Below, piece after piece: positions 55,073-64,000 of a stretch of DNA of 64,000 nucleotides. Source of the DNA: Fidelibacterota bacterium (lineage in GTDB: Bacteria; Marinisomatota; SORT01); assembly GCA_022563775.1 (NCBI GenBank), contig JADFMS010000001.1, positions 3,312 to 67,311 on the forward strand, in the 5' to 3' direction. Under the pieces are notes generated by a model. The model was not told the origin of the DNA and did not search any database. It worked only from the letters and a program-made list of their open reading frames with translations. The position numbers were made by a program, and so were the translations under genes. How positions within the stretch are numbered: position 1 is the first letter of the stretch; each line of letters starts with the position of its first letter.

Positions 55073-58000
55073 TTAAAAGTTCGTCAAGAACTGTCGTTCC
55101 TGTACAATAGCAATTTTAAGAATCTTCGTACCCATATCGGTTCCATCCGCAGTTTTCATATTATCCAAATAAGCGATATATATTCCACTCGCAACCGGTA
55201 ATCGATTTTTATTCAAGAGATCCCAATCGAAGAATTGAGTTGTGGGATCATCCTTTTCGAGCGTTCTTACGTGAACTCCGGCGACGTTGAATATTCGGAT
55301 TTTCGCATCTTTAGGCAAATGTGTGAATCTAACAAAGCGATCAAATGCGTTTGTCTCCAACGTGTTGATGCCTATATACGGATTCGGGAAGACGTTGATA
55401 AGGCTAATATCATCCACAGCTTGCTCAGCGGTTTTCGTCGGAGCCAAAGAGGTGAATGCAAATTTATCAGCCAAGCCGTTAACATGGTTCGCCAGAATTA
55501 GGAACTCATCTCCTTCCTCGAAGCTAACCTCGCTTCCTCTCCGGGCAACAGCTAACCACCACATAATCGGAAGTGGAGCGCCTATTGGTTCAACTTGGTA
55601 ATCAGGATTCGGAGTTTCGCTGTAATCTGTATTAAATATCCATAACCATTCGCGAGGTCCACCACCATTCACATTGTTTCCACCTGAAGATGCAGGAGGC
55701 CACCAGACACCATCCACCATACCGCCTCCGTCATCAGGGTCCACCGGCTGATTGTTCTCCAAGAATCCGAGGGCAAGTCGACGCGGTGGGTCGGCTTCGA
55801 CATCCCATGCGGATAGCGGCACGCTTTTTGTGAAGTCTTGGTAGTCGTACCCGAGCCCCGCCGTATTAATGATAAATGGAGCGAACTGCGGTTGTTGTGC
55901 AGGTGAAGAAAAGTTCCTGCCATATCTATAAGCATAAGATACGTTCTCATGGTTTGTGTCAAAAACAGGCGTTGTAAGATCGCCGGTATCGGTTGCCGGA
56001 GCTAATTTCAGAAGAACATTTAATATATTTGCTGCCGGAACTCCCGGTGGGCCCCCACCAAATACACTATTTGGAGAACCCCAACCGATAGCGCCGTTGA
56101 ATCCTTCAAATCCAAAATCAGCGCTCGCCCAGGTAAATCTTCTCGAACCGTTAGGTATATCCCAATCCTTCATTCCTGGCGGTGGACCCAGTACCTTGAC
56201 CTGGAGTCCTTCCGCGATGGCATATTCGCCGTCCCCGCTCTGATTGGTGGCGTCAGCTACTAATACCGTATTCGTCGAGGAATTAGTTAATGACCAAGTC
56301 GTCACTCCGTCGAGGTCTGTAAATGTTACCTCATAGGAGTTGCCCGTAGTTTTCGTTGGGTCAACTATAATGGGGACAACCGACCCGTCACTTCCTCCTG
56401 TCACGTGAAAATCTCCCTTAAGAGTATCACCTACCGCTCCGACGAATCTCGTTCCAGGTTCGGGTCCCGCTGGAGTCACCGAATTGATAATGAGGGAGCT
56501 CTCAAGCGCATGAATGGCGACCTCACCGCTTGGATTGGAGTTATATGCCGTTACAGCGAAGAAATAAGGACGACCCATTATAAGCGGGTCACCTGTAATC
56601 GCATCTTTCTCAACAGTTAGAAAACGTTCAATTCCCGAATTCGTTCCGAGCTGTGAAGGAAGCAGTAGTATCTGACCCGATGTTTCGTCAAATTGAGGAT
56701 CGAGTATGGTAGTCACCTCGTTTATGACATCGAAGGTAGCCAGTAGTTTAGCATCTGATAATGTTGCGCTCGCCGTCGGAAGCTGATAGACATTATAACC
56801 TTCAAAATCATACCCCTGATTACTCGAGCTTTCAGTAGCGGCTACGTCATCTGGATCCCCTCCCCAATTGATAACTATCTTCACCTTTTCTTGACGCGTA
56901 TCTTCCGGATTCGGTACAATCCCCGCGAGAGAAACAGTCGGAGAAGGCGGAGCCTTCGGAAGAACGAATAGGGCGTCGAAAGCAGCCTGTGCACTTATAT
57001 CATAAAAGCGGAGAACACTGATTGCGGAGATATTGTCAGCCCCGAATGCAGCGAGGAGAGCGACTGTAACCTCCTGAGTATCACCCAATGCCATAGTGAA
57101 AGGACCCGTGGTCATAAGCATTCGACGGTCTGCCGGTCCTGTGTCTAACGGACTGGTCCCGGCAACAGGGTCTCCACATAACGTAAACAAACCGCATTCT
57201 TCAAAACTCGCAAAATTTTCACCGGTTGCAGGCGTTAAGCCGAAGTGTAGATTTCGCCACTGGAGTGTTCCTTCGTAAGTTCCGAGCGGCGGATCACTTA
57301 TGGCTGTTCCCGATGCGAAAAATGCCATGGAAGACGCGCCGAGATTTCTGAAGCCGGCGCGTTTCTTAAGATCAAAAATTGCCGTATCTACTGCCGTATC
57401 GACAGTAGGATTATAGTCTCCATCGCTGTCCTCGTCGATATACGTTCCTCCTGCATCAAGACAATCAGCCGGGTCCGTGCCAGCATCGCATGGCTCTGAA
57501 ACAAGAGGTCCGGCGAAAAAGTCATAGCCTGCGGCTGGAGGGGGAAGACCTGCTTCCCGGTAAGCATTATCAACCGCTGTAGAATTATAAACGTACATCA
57601 TACTTGTAGCCGGATCTGTTCCGACATAGTCATCTCCAAAGGAGCCGAGGTCAGGATCCGACCACTGGGAAATATACATTTCATCTATCGTTGCGCCCTC
57701 GGGAGTGTCCGATGTCCCTTTGTATATCAGCTTGAATCGTTTGAAAATTACAAAACCGAGAGCATCAGTTCGTGCATAAGCCCACATTGTCGCCTGCATC
57801 TCAAGTCCCATTGACGGTGAGCCATAGAGACCCCTGACAGCTCCGTCTGTAAGGTCATTCGCCACAAACCATACTACCTGGTCGCCATCGGCGATACCCG
57901 GTTCATCTGCTTCAGGGAATAGTACAGGGGTGAAGTCGTCACTCTCGAACTGCGGAGCATAAAGACCATCGCCGTCCGAATCGTAAAAAGGCGCACCCTT

Positions 58001-58558
58001 TTCAGCGGGCCACTCTTCCCAATCCTTTCGGTATTGGTTGCGGATCGCCTCCTCATCAGCGGATGAAATGGTCGAGACTGCGACGTCGAAAAAATCAGCG
58101 GCGTCTTGCTTCAGATTCGCCTTTGGAAAATCTCGCCTGACACGCCAAATACGCACATCCTTCGCCTCAGGGTCCTCGGCAACGCCTTTTGAAATGATCC
58201 TGCCTTGTACGGTACCGATTGCATATGTTTGACCGCCTGCACGAAGTTCTGGCGTTTCTCCATCCTGAACAAGCCCTGTCCAAACCAAACCGTCGGCAAA
58301 GATGATTCCCGACGGATTACCACGGGGGAACAATACACCTGAACCTGTGGTTGCCGGATTTCGGGCTGACCAGCCATCGGCACGCACCCACATGGCTAAA
58401 TTGTTTACATTAACTAATGTGGATATTGGAGTTCCTGCTGTTTTACGAAGCGGACCCGACGAGCGTCTTCCGTTGTCGCGCGCTATCGATAAGCTTACCG
58501 ACGACAAAATGAAGACCGCCGCGAAAGCCAAATTCAAAGTATTCTTCAGGTTTTTCAT
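55073..58558 (-). CDS. Large secreted protein with type IX-like C-terminal sorting domain
   Basis: 1161 residues. Signal peptide (1-26, VSLSIA-RD). The middle is beta-rich, with fibronectin/Ig-like stretches and two Asp-rich Ca-binding-like repeats (DSDGDGLYAP, DEDSDGDYNPTVD). The C-terminal about 100 residues (FPNPYIGINT...KIRIFNVAGVHVRTLEKDD...FDWDLLNKN...ASGIYIAYL) match the Por secretion system C-terminal sorting domain, except that the sequence continues to NF after it. Probably exported to the cell surface with the adjacent PorV. Substrate unknown; the combination with the upstream TonB receptor suggests a surface receptor or adhesin system. Confidence 0.82.
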   Translation of the reverse strand: MKNLKNTLNLAFAAVFILSSVSLSIARDNGRRSSGPLRKTAGTPISTLVNVNNLAMWVRADGWSARNPATTGSGVLFPRGNPSGIIFADGLVWTGLVQDGETPELRAGGQTYAIGTVQGRIISKGVAEDPEAKDVRIWRVRRDFPKANLKQDAADFFDVAVSTISSADEEAIRNQYRKDWEEWPAEKGAPFYDSDGDGLYAPQFESDDFTPVLFPEADEPGIADGDQVVWFVANDLTDGAVRGLYGSPSMGLEMQATMWAYARTDALGFVIFKRFKLIYKGTSDTPEGATIDEMYISQWSDPDLGSFGDDYVGTDPATSMMYVYNSTAVDNAYREAGLPPPAAGYDFFAGPLVSEPCDAGTDPADCLDAGGTYIDEDSDGDYNPTVDTAVDTAIFDLKKRAGFRNLGASSMAFFASGTAISDPPLGTYEGTLQWRNLHFGLTPATGENFASFEECGLFTLCGDPVAGTSPLDTGPADRRMLMTTGPFTMALGDTQEVTVALLAAFGADNISAISVLRFYDISAQAAFDALFVLPKAPPSPTVSLAGIVPNPEDTRQEKVKIVINWGGDPDDVAATESSSNQGYDFEGYNVYQLPTASATLSDAKLLATFDVINEVTTILDPQFDETSGQILLLPSQLGTNSGIERFLTVEKDAITGDPLIMGRPYFFAVTAYNSNPSGEVAIHALESSLIINSVTPAGPEPGTRFVGAVGDTLKGDFHVTGGSDGSVVPIIVDPTKTTGNSYEVTFTDLDGVTTWSLTNSSTNTVLVADATNQSGDGEYAIAEGLQVKVLGPPPGMKDWDIPNGSRRFTWASADFGFEGFNGAIGWGSPNSVFGGGPPGVPAANILNVLLKLAPATDTGDLTTPVFDTNHENVSYAYRYGRNFSSPAQQPQFAPFIINTAGLGYDYQDFTKSVPLSAWDVEADPPRRLALGFLENNQPVDPDDGGGMVDGVWWPPASSGGNNVNGGGPREWLWIFNTDYSETPNPDYQVEPIGAPLPIMWWLAVARRGSEVSFEEGDEFLILANHVNGLADKFAFTSLAPTKTAEQAVDDISLINVFPNPYIGINTLETNAFDRFVRFTHLPKDAKIRIFNVAGVHVRTLEKDDPTTQFFDWDLLNKNRLPVASGIYIAYLDNMKTADGTDMGTKILKIAIVQERQFLTNF

Positions 58559-58581
58559 TTCTATTTCACCCTTGTTTTTTT

Positions 58582-58656
58582 GTGCGAGTCAGGGCGGCTT
58601 GCCCTGAACCGCAAAGATTAGTTCCGATTGGCGTCAGGGCAAGCCCTGACTGCCAC
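58582..58656. repeat. REP-like palindromic repeat, copy B
   Basis: 75 bp. Same ends and same self-complementary cores as the element at 1376-1445; here the left core has a 2-bp insertion and a 1-bp insertion, and the right core plus flank (CAGGGCAAGCCCTGACTGCCAC type) is identical. It lies between the TonB receptor gene and the secreted-protein gene of one minus-strand series, so it might separate or modulate expression of the two genes. Confidence 0.8.
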
Positions 58657-58741
58657 ATAATCAATTTCATTCTTTTATGTTTGTTCTTTAAATTGATGCT
58701 AAACTCCAACTTTCAATATAATTATTACATCGCATCGCGGG

Positions 58742-61700
58742 TTATAAATCTACCCGTACACCAAACCGAATCTGCCTCGGCTGACCGAACAAGTCGTCCG
58801 CACCGGCAACAGATACACCCTGAGTCTGCCAGAAGTGCTGGCGATGAGCGAGGTTCACCGCACGATAAAGCTCTTCATATTGCGGTCCTTCCACATCCAG
58901 GGTCGCTTGGCTTAGCAGTGGATCTGTCAAGTATCCGTCATCTTCGGCGCTTCCGGTTCTGCCGTAGACGTTTAGAATGTTCTTCCTGTTCAGGAGGTTC
59001 TGAACGTAAATATACCAGTTCGTGTTTATGTTGCCGAAGCGAATGGTTTTGTCAAGCCGCATGTCCAGTGTGAATGTAGCCGGCGTAGTAGAACTGTTTA
59101 TGGGCTCTAACGGTCTGCGCGTCCGGGGGTCGTCGTCAGCTAATATGCCCCCTTCGTCTATTCCACGCTGACCAATATCACCGAATACCTTCGTAAAGGC
59201 GTGACCGCTGCTGAAGTTGAACAGAGCATTAATTCCGGTTTCTTTTAATAGCGTGCCACCTTCGTTCCGTCCCATTCTATAATCGAGATTAATAGTGCCG
59301 ACATGCTTCTGATTGAATGTCAGCGGGGAAATAACCGTCGGATTAGGCGTGAATAACTGGACCGACGATGTCGCAGAATTCGGTACGGAACCTGTGCCGA
59401 GCGCGTCCGAGAAGGTGTAATTTATATTAGCCGACAACCTCTCAGTGCGGCGAATTCTCAGCGAGAACTCGAACCCCTTGGTCGTTCCGAAATCGCCGTT
59501 TACATAGCGCTGATAGCTTGCGGCATTCGTAACAAGAGGATTTACCGTAACATCACGGTATTGCAGTTTGCCCGATTCATCGCGGTAAAAGAGCGAGAGA
59601 TCAAAGGCTGCATTATCGGTCAATTGGTGACCGAACCCGACCTCATATTGGATTGTTTCCTCGACATCAAGATCAAACGCCTGCGGGTCCGGGATGAAGT
59701 TCTGACCACCTAAATTCAATGCTACGTTCCAGGGACCCCGATAGAGGCGACTGAGCTCCGGTAACTGCACGAACTTGCCGTACTGCATGTGAAAGACCGT
59801 CCTGTCGGATACCGGGAATGAAATGCCGAGTCTTGGACTGAACTCCACAATGGCGTCAACCTTATCAAGACACGATTCATCAATGTTGAAGGTTGCAAGA
59901 CTGAAACAAGGCGCTTCGAAACCCGGGATTAGCACATCTTCACCCAAAGCATTGGTTATCGTGGTGTCTCTCCACACGAAATCGTCAACGTCGAAAATAT
60001 CCATGCGTAAACCGAAGTTCACTACAAGGTCGCCGACCTCGAACTTGTCCTGAGCATAAATATTCGAGAAGACAGGGTTTCTTGCTCCTTCAAAGCCATC
60101 GACGTCAATTTCATTGCCGAAAACGTCGTAGCCGTAGTTATTGAGCCTGAGACCTCTACCCCATATTATCTTTTCGGAAACACAATCCTTCCTATTCTGC
60201 TCAACGCTCTGATCCCTATCACAGGCGCCTATCAGTTCCGGCTCGGCTAACAAAGCCTCAAGTAATACGCCGCCGCTGCCGCCTGTCCTGGCTCTGAATC
60301 CTATTCCGCCACCGGCACCGCCGCCGGCACCGCTTCCGGTGCCCCAATGGCGTATAGTATACGAGCGCCATCCACCACCGGCTTTAATCTCATGGCTGCC
60401 AATCTGCGTTGTAATATCAAATGTGCCGCCCACATAGTTCTGCTTGAATTTCGAGGGCTCCGTTAGCGCGGCACCCGGTCGCCAGAACGGGAAACCGAAT
60501 ATGTCATACGCAAGAGGAGGGGTTGTTCCAGTCTTACTCTCCCAATCACTGATAGTGTCTCCATTAGCGTTAACCGAAAATTGCCCTCTCGCAATACCTT
60601 CATCCCAAATGCGGAGACTATCAGTATAGGCGAGCCAGTCTTCCTTGAATACCGGATCCTGAACTATTTTTCTGTTATCAAAGTAGTTCAGACCGACTTC
60701 GTAGAAGGAGCTTGAACTTAAGATGTGGGTGAGTTTAGCGCCCCATAACCCGCTGCTCTCCAAGACCTCAGGTACGCGGTCCTGGTTGAATATCATCTGA
60801 ATGGGGAATGCCTCCGGAGTCCTGCTCCAATCTCTTTTTTGGTGAGTTGCGGACCCATGAAAACGCAATGAAATAGGATGATAGTCGAAGAGAAGGGTTC
60901 CATTACTATTCCACCTGTTGCTCCCCGATCCGTTGACGTTACCCGGAAGTAATTCTATCACACCACCGGGAACCATCTCTCCTTTAATCCCGCCTCTTCT
61001 ACCGGAGTCACGAAGAGTGTCGAGCCTTCCGTTGGGTTGCTGTCCGTTTTGCATAAGATCCTCGCCATCGTCTAATATGCCGTTGTTGTTCTTGTCTTCA
61101 TCTTCAAATCTAAACCCGTCCCAGAATATGACTTCGGAATCATCCACTCTTTCGTTCTCACCAGCAATGAAGAAACGGATGTTATCAGAAATGGAGCCAC
61201 TTATTGTCGCTACAAGGCTATTGTAGCCGTAAGAGAATGTGCCAAATCTTTCCTCGTTCAGGGAAGTGAATATGTCGGTTTCGTCCTGGACCATCACGTG
61301 GAAGTCTCTGCCGCCTGTTCGCAGCGCAACCGTTACGATTCCGGAGTTGGCCTCACCGTATTCTGCATTGTAACCGCCTGCCTGAAGGTGGAACTCCTCA
61401 ACGGCCTCCTGAATAGGTGGCGCTATCGCCGGGGCCCCGGTGAGAATGTTGCGGGCGGTCGCTCCTTCGATGTAAAAGCCAACCTCATCACGCCGACCTC
61501 CTCGGATGTGCGCCTCACCGTCCTGGATAATATAACCAGCCTGCTGCGCGAAAACCGCCTGGAGTCCGCGGCTCGGCAGATTCACCATGTCCTCCTGTGT
61601 CACGATCCGGACGGCATTAGTGGCGGTCAGGTTAAGCAACGGCCGTTCGGCTACGATCACGACGGGAGCAACCTCGATAGCCTCCGAGGGGAGGTCGAAG

Positions 61701-62008
61701 TTCACCACGCTGCTGTAGTCGGTTGCAACCCGGATGTTGGAGATAGTAACGGATTGATAACCGATGAAAGTGGCTCGAACTGATTTAACGCCTAACGGTA
61801 CCCCAAGTATTAAATAATTCCCATCTTCGTCTGAAGCCGCTCCAAGTTGCGTGTCAACAACATTAACGTTCGCTCCGGGAAGCGGTTCACCTGTCTCCCG
61901 ATCTATAACCTTACCACGAATTCTGCCTTGAGCAAAAGCTAAGCTCGGCAGTATTATGAAGAATATTGTTACTAAATAGAATTTCCGGATCATCATTTTT
62001 CTCCTCAT
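58742..62008 (-). CDS. TonB-dependent receptor with carboxypeptidase-regulatory-like domain (Oar/SusC-like)
   Basis: 1088 residues. Signal peptide (to about 26, SLAFA-Q), a CarboxypepD_reg domain (28-115, IRGKVIDRETGEPLPGANV), plug (about 125-245, with VGFYIEGATARNILTG and AEYGEANSGIVTVALR), then a large barrel with long extracellular loops and a Gly-rich segment (GTGSGAGGGAGGGIGFRARTGG). Ends in a terminal-strand sequence (IRFGVRVDL). First of three minus-strand genes followed by the large secreted protein and the PorV-like protein. The long loops suit a bulky ligand such as a peptide or polysaccharide; ligand unknown. Confidence 0.92.
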   Translation of the reverse strand: MRRKMMIRKFYLVTIFFIILPSLAFAQGRIRGKVIDRETGEPLPGANVNVVDTQLGAASDEDGNYLILGVPLGVKSVRATFIGYQSVTISNIRVATDYSSVVNFDLPSEAIEVAPVVIVAERPLLNLTATNAVRIVTQEDMVNLPSRGLQAVFAQQAGYIIQDGEAHIRGGRRDEVGFYIEGATARNILTGAPAIAPPIQEAVEEFHLQAGGYNAEYGEANSGIVTVALRTGGRDFHVMVQDETDIFTSLNEERFGTFSYGYNSLVATISGSISDNIRFFIAGENERVDDSEVIFWDGFRFEDEDKNNNGILDDGEDLMQNGQQPNGRLDTLRDSGRRGGIKGEMVPGGVIELLPGNVNGSGSNRWNSNGTLLFDYHPISLRFHGSATHQKRDWSRTPEAFPIQMIFNQDRVPEVLESSGLWGAKLTHILSSSSFYEVGLNYFDNRKIVQDPVFKEDWLAYTDSLRIWDEGIARGQFSVNANGDTISDWESKTGTTPPLAYDIFGFPFWRPGAALTEPSKFKQNYVGGTFDITTQIGSHEIKAGGGWRSYTIRHWGTGSGAGGGAGGGIGFRARTGGSGGVLLEALLAEPELIGACDRDQSVEQNRKDCVSEKIIWGRGLRLNNYGYDVFGNEIDVDGFEGARNPVFSNIYAQDKFEVGDLVVNFGLRMDIFDVDDFVWRDTTITNALGEDVLIPGFEAPCFSLATFNIDESCLDKVDAIVEFSPRLGISFPVSDRTVFHMQYGKFVQLPELSRLYRGPWNVALNLGGQNFIPDPQAFDLDVEETIQYEVGFGHQLTDNAAFDLSLFYRDESGKLQYRDVTVNPLVTNAASYQRYVNGDFGTTKGFEFSLRIRRTERLSANINYTFSDALGTGSVPNSATSSVQLFTPNPTVISPLTFNQKHVGTINLDYRMGRNEGGTLLKETGINALFNFSSGHAFTKVFGDIGQRGIDEGGILADDDPRTRRPLEPINSSTTPATFTLDMRLDKTIRFGNINTNWYIYVQNLLNRKNILNVYGRTGSAEDDGYLTDPLLSQATLDVEGPQYEELYRAVNLAHRQHFWQTQGVSVAGADDLFGQPRQIRFGVRVDL

Positions 62009-62154
62009 TATATAATGATTGAGTATTCCTGTCGGACTATATTTCTCGACAATGTAATATTCTCAATCTTGATATCAGAAGTTAAATTCATTTACTATTA
62101 TTTCACCAATTATTCAGATGAATTCCCTGCAATTTTCACTTGGACCACATTTTC

Positions 62155-62379
62155 CTATTTGTCTTCCTGATCAAAGATCAGATCTTTTCTTTCATCGCTC
62201 TTGGCATCGGTATTTTCTTCAAAAGTTTTCACGTCTATTACTTCGTCAGTTTTAGCTGACGTCTTAGCCGCTTTAACCGTATCGGTAAGTTCCGGAGCTG
62301 TTGAAGGAACATCAACGCAGGAAAGTGTAATAAGACCCATTACCGTAATTAAGATAATCATGTTTTGCTTTAGCAACAC
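62155..62379 (-). CDS. Small predicted lipoprotein
   Basis: 74 residues. Lipobox-type signal (LITLSC, Cys21), then a highly charged mature part with repeats of Asp/Glu/Lys (DEVIDVKTFEENTDAKSDERKD). No family recognised. It is alone between the TonB receptor start (147 bp away) and the trp leader. The call rests on ORF, lipobox and composition only. Confidence 0.6.
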   Translation of the reverse strand: MLLKQNMIILITVMGLITLSCVDVPSTAPELTDTVKAAKTSAKTDEVIDVKTFEENTDAKSDERKDLIFDQEDK

Positions 62380-62695
62380 TTCAGTTACCTCCTACTTTTC
62401 TTTTTATTGCCGTGTTCGGCATTTTAAAAATAAAAATGTTCACCCAATATTGTTTAAAACTCTGTAGTAATAAAACTTTTAAACCACCTAAAATTTAGCC
62501 GTCGTTCAATACTTCAAGTAGTTGTACCCGGCGGTCTTTCCTTTTCTTAGGTTTATAGTAAAACGTGTTATGGGTGAAGCTATCAATCTCAACCAATGTT
62601 GTCAAGTAATATTTTAACTTTTTCTACTCAATTAATTTTACTTCGTTAAGATAGTCATTCTAATTTTCATCAAATAGGAAGTCAAAATAAATAAC
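62380..62695. other. AT-rich intergenic region upstream of trp
   Basis: Divergent gap between the small lipoprotein gene and the trp promoter. It is AT-rich with no other ORF or strong hairpin that I can see; it should hold the lipoprotein promoter. Confidence 0.5.
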
Positions 62696-62724
62696 TTGAC
62701 ATCAATCCATCATCTATATATATT
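62696..62724 (+). promoter_or_regulatory. Promoter of the trp operon
   Basis: Perfect TTGACA (62696-62701), 17-bp spacer, TATATT (62719-62724). The predicted start site is about 62730, only about 4 nt before the leader-peptide ATG, so the leader RNA should be nearly leaderless. Confidence 0.7.
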
Positions 62725-62734
62725 TCTGTCGCTT

Positions 62735-62812
62735 ATGAATAAACTAACTACATTCAGAAACTTCTATAGTTATTGGTGGCAGTATAGCCGCGCAGAGGGC
62801 ATACCTATGTAG
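62735..62812 (+). CDS. trpL: Trp leader peptide (attenuator)
   Basis: A 25-codon ORF, MNKLTTFRNFYSYWWQYSRAEG..., with two adjacent Trp codons (62774-62779) and also two Phe and three Tyr codons. It sits between a strong promoter and a terminator hairpin directly before trpE, the arrangement of ribosome-mediated trp attenuation: ribosome stalling at Trp codons would prevent the downstream terminator. No Shine-Dalgarno site and almost no 5' UTR precede the ATG, so initiation must be leaderless or 70S-type. It is too short for standard gene finders. Confidence 0.85.
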   Translation: MNKLTTFRNFYSYWWQYSRAEGIPM

Positions 62813-62841
62813 TCAGTACCATATAAAGAATAGTTTACTCG

Positions 62842-62872
62842 CCTGCCAGATGAAAACTTGGCAGGTTTTTTT
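62842..62872 (+). terminator. trp attenuator terminator
   Basis: Stem CCTGCCA(G)/(T)TGGCAGG (62842-62849 with 62858-62865), 8-nt loop, then T7 (62866-62872). It lies 23 bp before the trpE ATG and 29 bp after the leader-peptide stop. The antiterminator is not obvious: TGGCAG at the Trp codons (62777-62782) is an exact copy of part of strand 4 and could pair with strand 3 (CTGCCA), and GCAGAGGGC (62792-62800) could pair with GCCTGC with a bulge. Confidence 0.8.
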
Positions 62873-62895
62873 ATTTTAAAATTGAGGATATAAAA

Positions 62896-64000
62896 ATGAA
62901 CACAACCACATACAAGGAGTTTAAGAAGCTTTGCCAAACTAAACCCAAGTCTGAATCAGGGCTTATTATCCCAATCTATCGTAAAGTTCTTGCCGACCTG
63001 ATCACACCGGTCTACGCTTATTTAAAGATTCGTAACTCGTCAGATTACTCATTTTTACTTGAAAGCGTTGAAGGAGAGGAACGGTTTGCCCGTTATTCTT
63101 TTCTTGGTCAGGGACCATCCGAGCTTCTGACACTGAGTAACAATAGAGTCACACACACTCTCTCCGGAGCCGTTAATGAAGATACCGGGAACGGTATAGA
63201 CCAGCTTCGTGAAATTTTATCTAAATACGACCCTGTTGACCTTCCCGAACTACCTCCTTTTACGGGAGGAGCAGTTGGATACATATCGTATGACGCGGTG
63301 CGACAGTTCGTTAATCTAAATGGAAGTTCACGCCAAGATTCTCAGACGAATCAGCCACCTGAGTTACATTTTGCGTTTTACAGAACCATAATGGCGTTTG
63401 ATCACTTCAAGCATCAGGCGATATTAATCAGTAATGTTTTCCTTGATTCCAATGAACTCAAAAGTATGAATGAAACCGTTCTTAAAGAAAAATATGAGTC
63501 AGCTGTTAAAAGTATCAACTCTCTTGAAGCTATTATTGATAAACCTATCGAGCACAAGCCAGTTCCGATAAAGCATGATGACTACAAGGAAAGCTTCGAC
63601 AAAAAGAGTTATTTAGAAGCAGTTGTAAAAGCTAAAAATTATATTGTTGAAGGCGATGCTTTTCAGATAGTTCTTTCCCGCAGAGAGGAAATCAACAACC
63701 ATCCGGAACCGTTTGAAGTATACAGAGCTCTTAGGACAATAAATCCCTCTCCTTATCTTTTTTATCTCGAAATGGATGGACAAACCATTACAGGCTCCTC
63801 CCCAGAGATGCTCGTGAAGGTAGAAAACAGGAAAGTCCAGGTAAGACCCATTGCAGGCACACGACCGAGAGGTTCTACAAGAGCTGAAGATGAAGCGTTG
63901 GAGACCGAACTCAGAAAAGATGAGAAAGAACGAGCCGAACATGCCATGTTAGTCGACCTTGGAAGGAATGACCTTGGAAAGGTATCCAAGTATGGAACGG
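62896..64000 (+). CDS. trpE: Anthranilate synthase component I (TrpE), N-terminal part
   Basis: Starts at ATG 62896 (GAGGA at 62884-62888) and runs off the window; about 368 codons are visible of an expected 490-520. The N-terminus has the Trp feedback-site motif (LLESVEGEERFARYSFLG). The chorismate-binding domain begins with VVKAKNYIVEGDAFQIVLSRR and has the ITGSSPEMLVKVENRKVQVRPIAGTRPRG block, and HAMLVDLGRNDLG. Converts chorismate and glutamine (with TrpG) to anthranilate, first step of tryptophan synthesis. Controlled by the attenuator above. Confidence 0.96.
   Translation, partial: MNTTTYKEFKKLCQTKPKSESGLIIPIYRKVLADLITPVYAYLKIRNSSDYSFLLESVEGEERFARYSFLGQGPSELLTLSNNRVTHTLSGAVNEDTGNGIDQLREILSKYDPVDLPELPPFTGGAVGYISYDAVRQFVNLNGSSRQDSQTNQPPELHFAFYRTIMAFDHFKHQAILISNVFLDSNELKSMNETVLKEKYESAVKSINSLEAIIDKPIEHKPVPIKHDDYKESFDKKSYLEAVVKAKNYIVEGDAFQIVLSRREEINNHPEPFEVYRALRTINPSPYLFYLEMDGQTITGSSPEMLVKVENRKVQVRPIAGTRPRGSTRAEDEALETELRKDEKERAEHAMLVDLGRNDLGKVSKYGT

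Noticed and set aside
1..64000. CRISPR array, insertion sequence, prophage or integrated element
   Set aside because: No regularly spaced repeats, transposase, integrase or phage genes were found; gene content and spacing look like core chromosome throughout.

Overview
The window reads as ordinary, densely packed chromosome from a Gram-negative bacterium of the FCB (Fibrobacteres-Chlorobi-Bacteroidetes) assemblage. Pointers to this are TonB-dependent receptors with N-terminal carboxypeptidase-regulatory-like domains, a PorV/PorQ-type outer-membrane protein next to a large secreted protein with a type IX secretion-like C-terminus, DUF4159/DUF4175 envelope proteins, a Bacteroidetes-style MetG (KLSTS instead of KMSKS), and few strong Shine-Dalgarno sites. 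A marine or sediment lineage such as Candidatus Marinimicrobia (SAR406) or a relative would fit, but this is inference; no rRNA is present. There is no phage, insertion sequence or CRISPR array.

Layout. 1-4.8 kb: metal homeostasis, with a CsoR-controlled copper ATPase (cut by the left edge) and a Fur / FeoB / Cys-rich peptide / DtxR-FeoA iron operon with a good Fur box. 4.8-19.5 kb: a long minus-strand housekeeping series (giant TPR protein, PcrA helicase, MltG, an Omp85-like barrel, RsmA, TatD, MetG, RicT/PSP1, HolB, EnvC-like amidase activator). 19.7-31.3 kb: mostly plus-strand envelope genes, namely a cyclic-nucleotide sensor plus AI-2E-type transporter, then a tight series DUF456, DUF4159, DUF4175-like, TPR, GATase-like protein, YjbQ. 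31.3-38.3 kb: GreA, MazG, a secreted M28 peptidase, a CorC/CNNM protein, YbeY and a PgpH-type HD phosphodiesterase.

38.4-45.4 kb is an acyl-CoA catabolism block (acyl-CoA dehydrogenase, enoyl-CoA hydratase, two AtuA-family proteins, carboxyltransferase subunit) with a GlmU-like nucleotidyltransferase inserted. 45.4-49.4 kb holds RecJ, RNase P RNA, a zinc-ribbon coiled-coil protein, a Nif3-family protein and tRNA-Val(CAC). 49.7-62.4 kb is outer-membrane and secretion territory: two TonB-dependent receptors, lipoproteins, a DUF1028 protein, PorV and a 1161-residue secreted protein. The right edge carries the start of a tryptophan operon: promoter, a 25-codon leader peptide with tandem Trp codons, a terminator hairpin, and trpE running off the window.

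Points most worth a second look: the trp attenuator with an almost leaderless leader peptide; the tight uncharacterised cluster at 23.1-31.3 kb, in which two separate proteins share a GGFLFA signature; a palindromic element inside the coding sequence of the PcrA helicase; a two-copy REP-like repeat; a probable AUA start for mazG; and the two-regulator iron operon.
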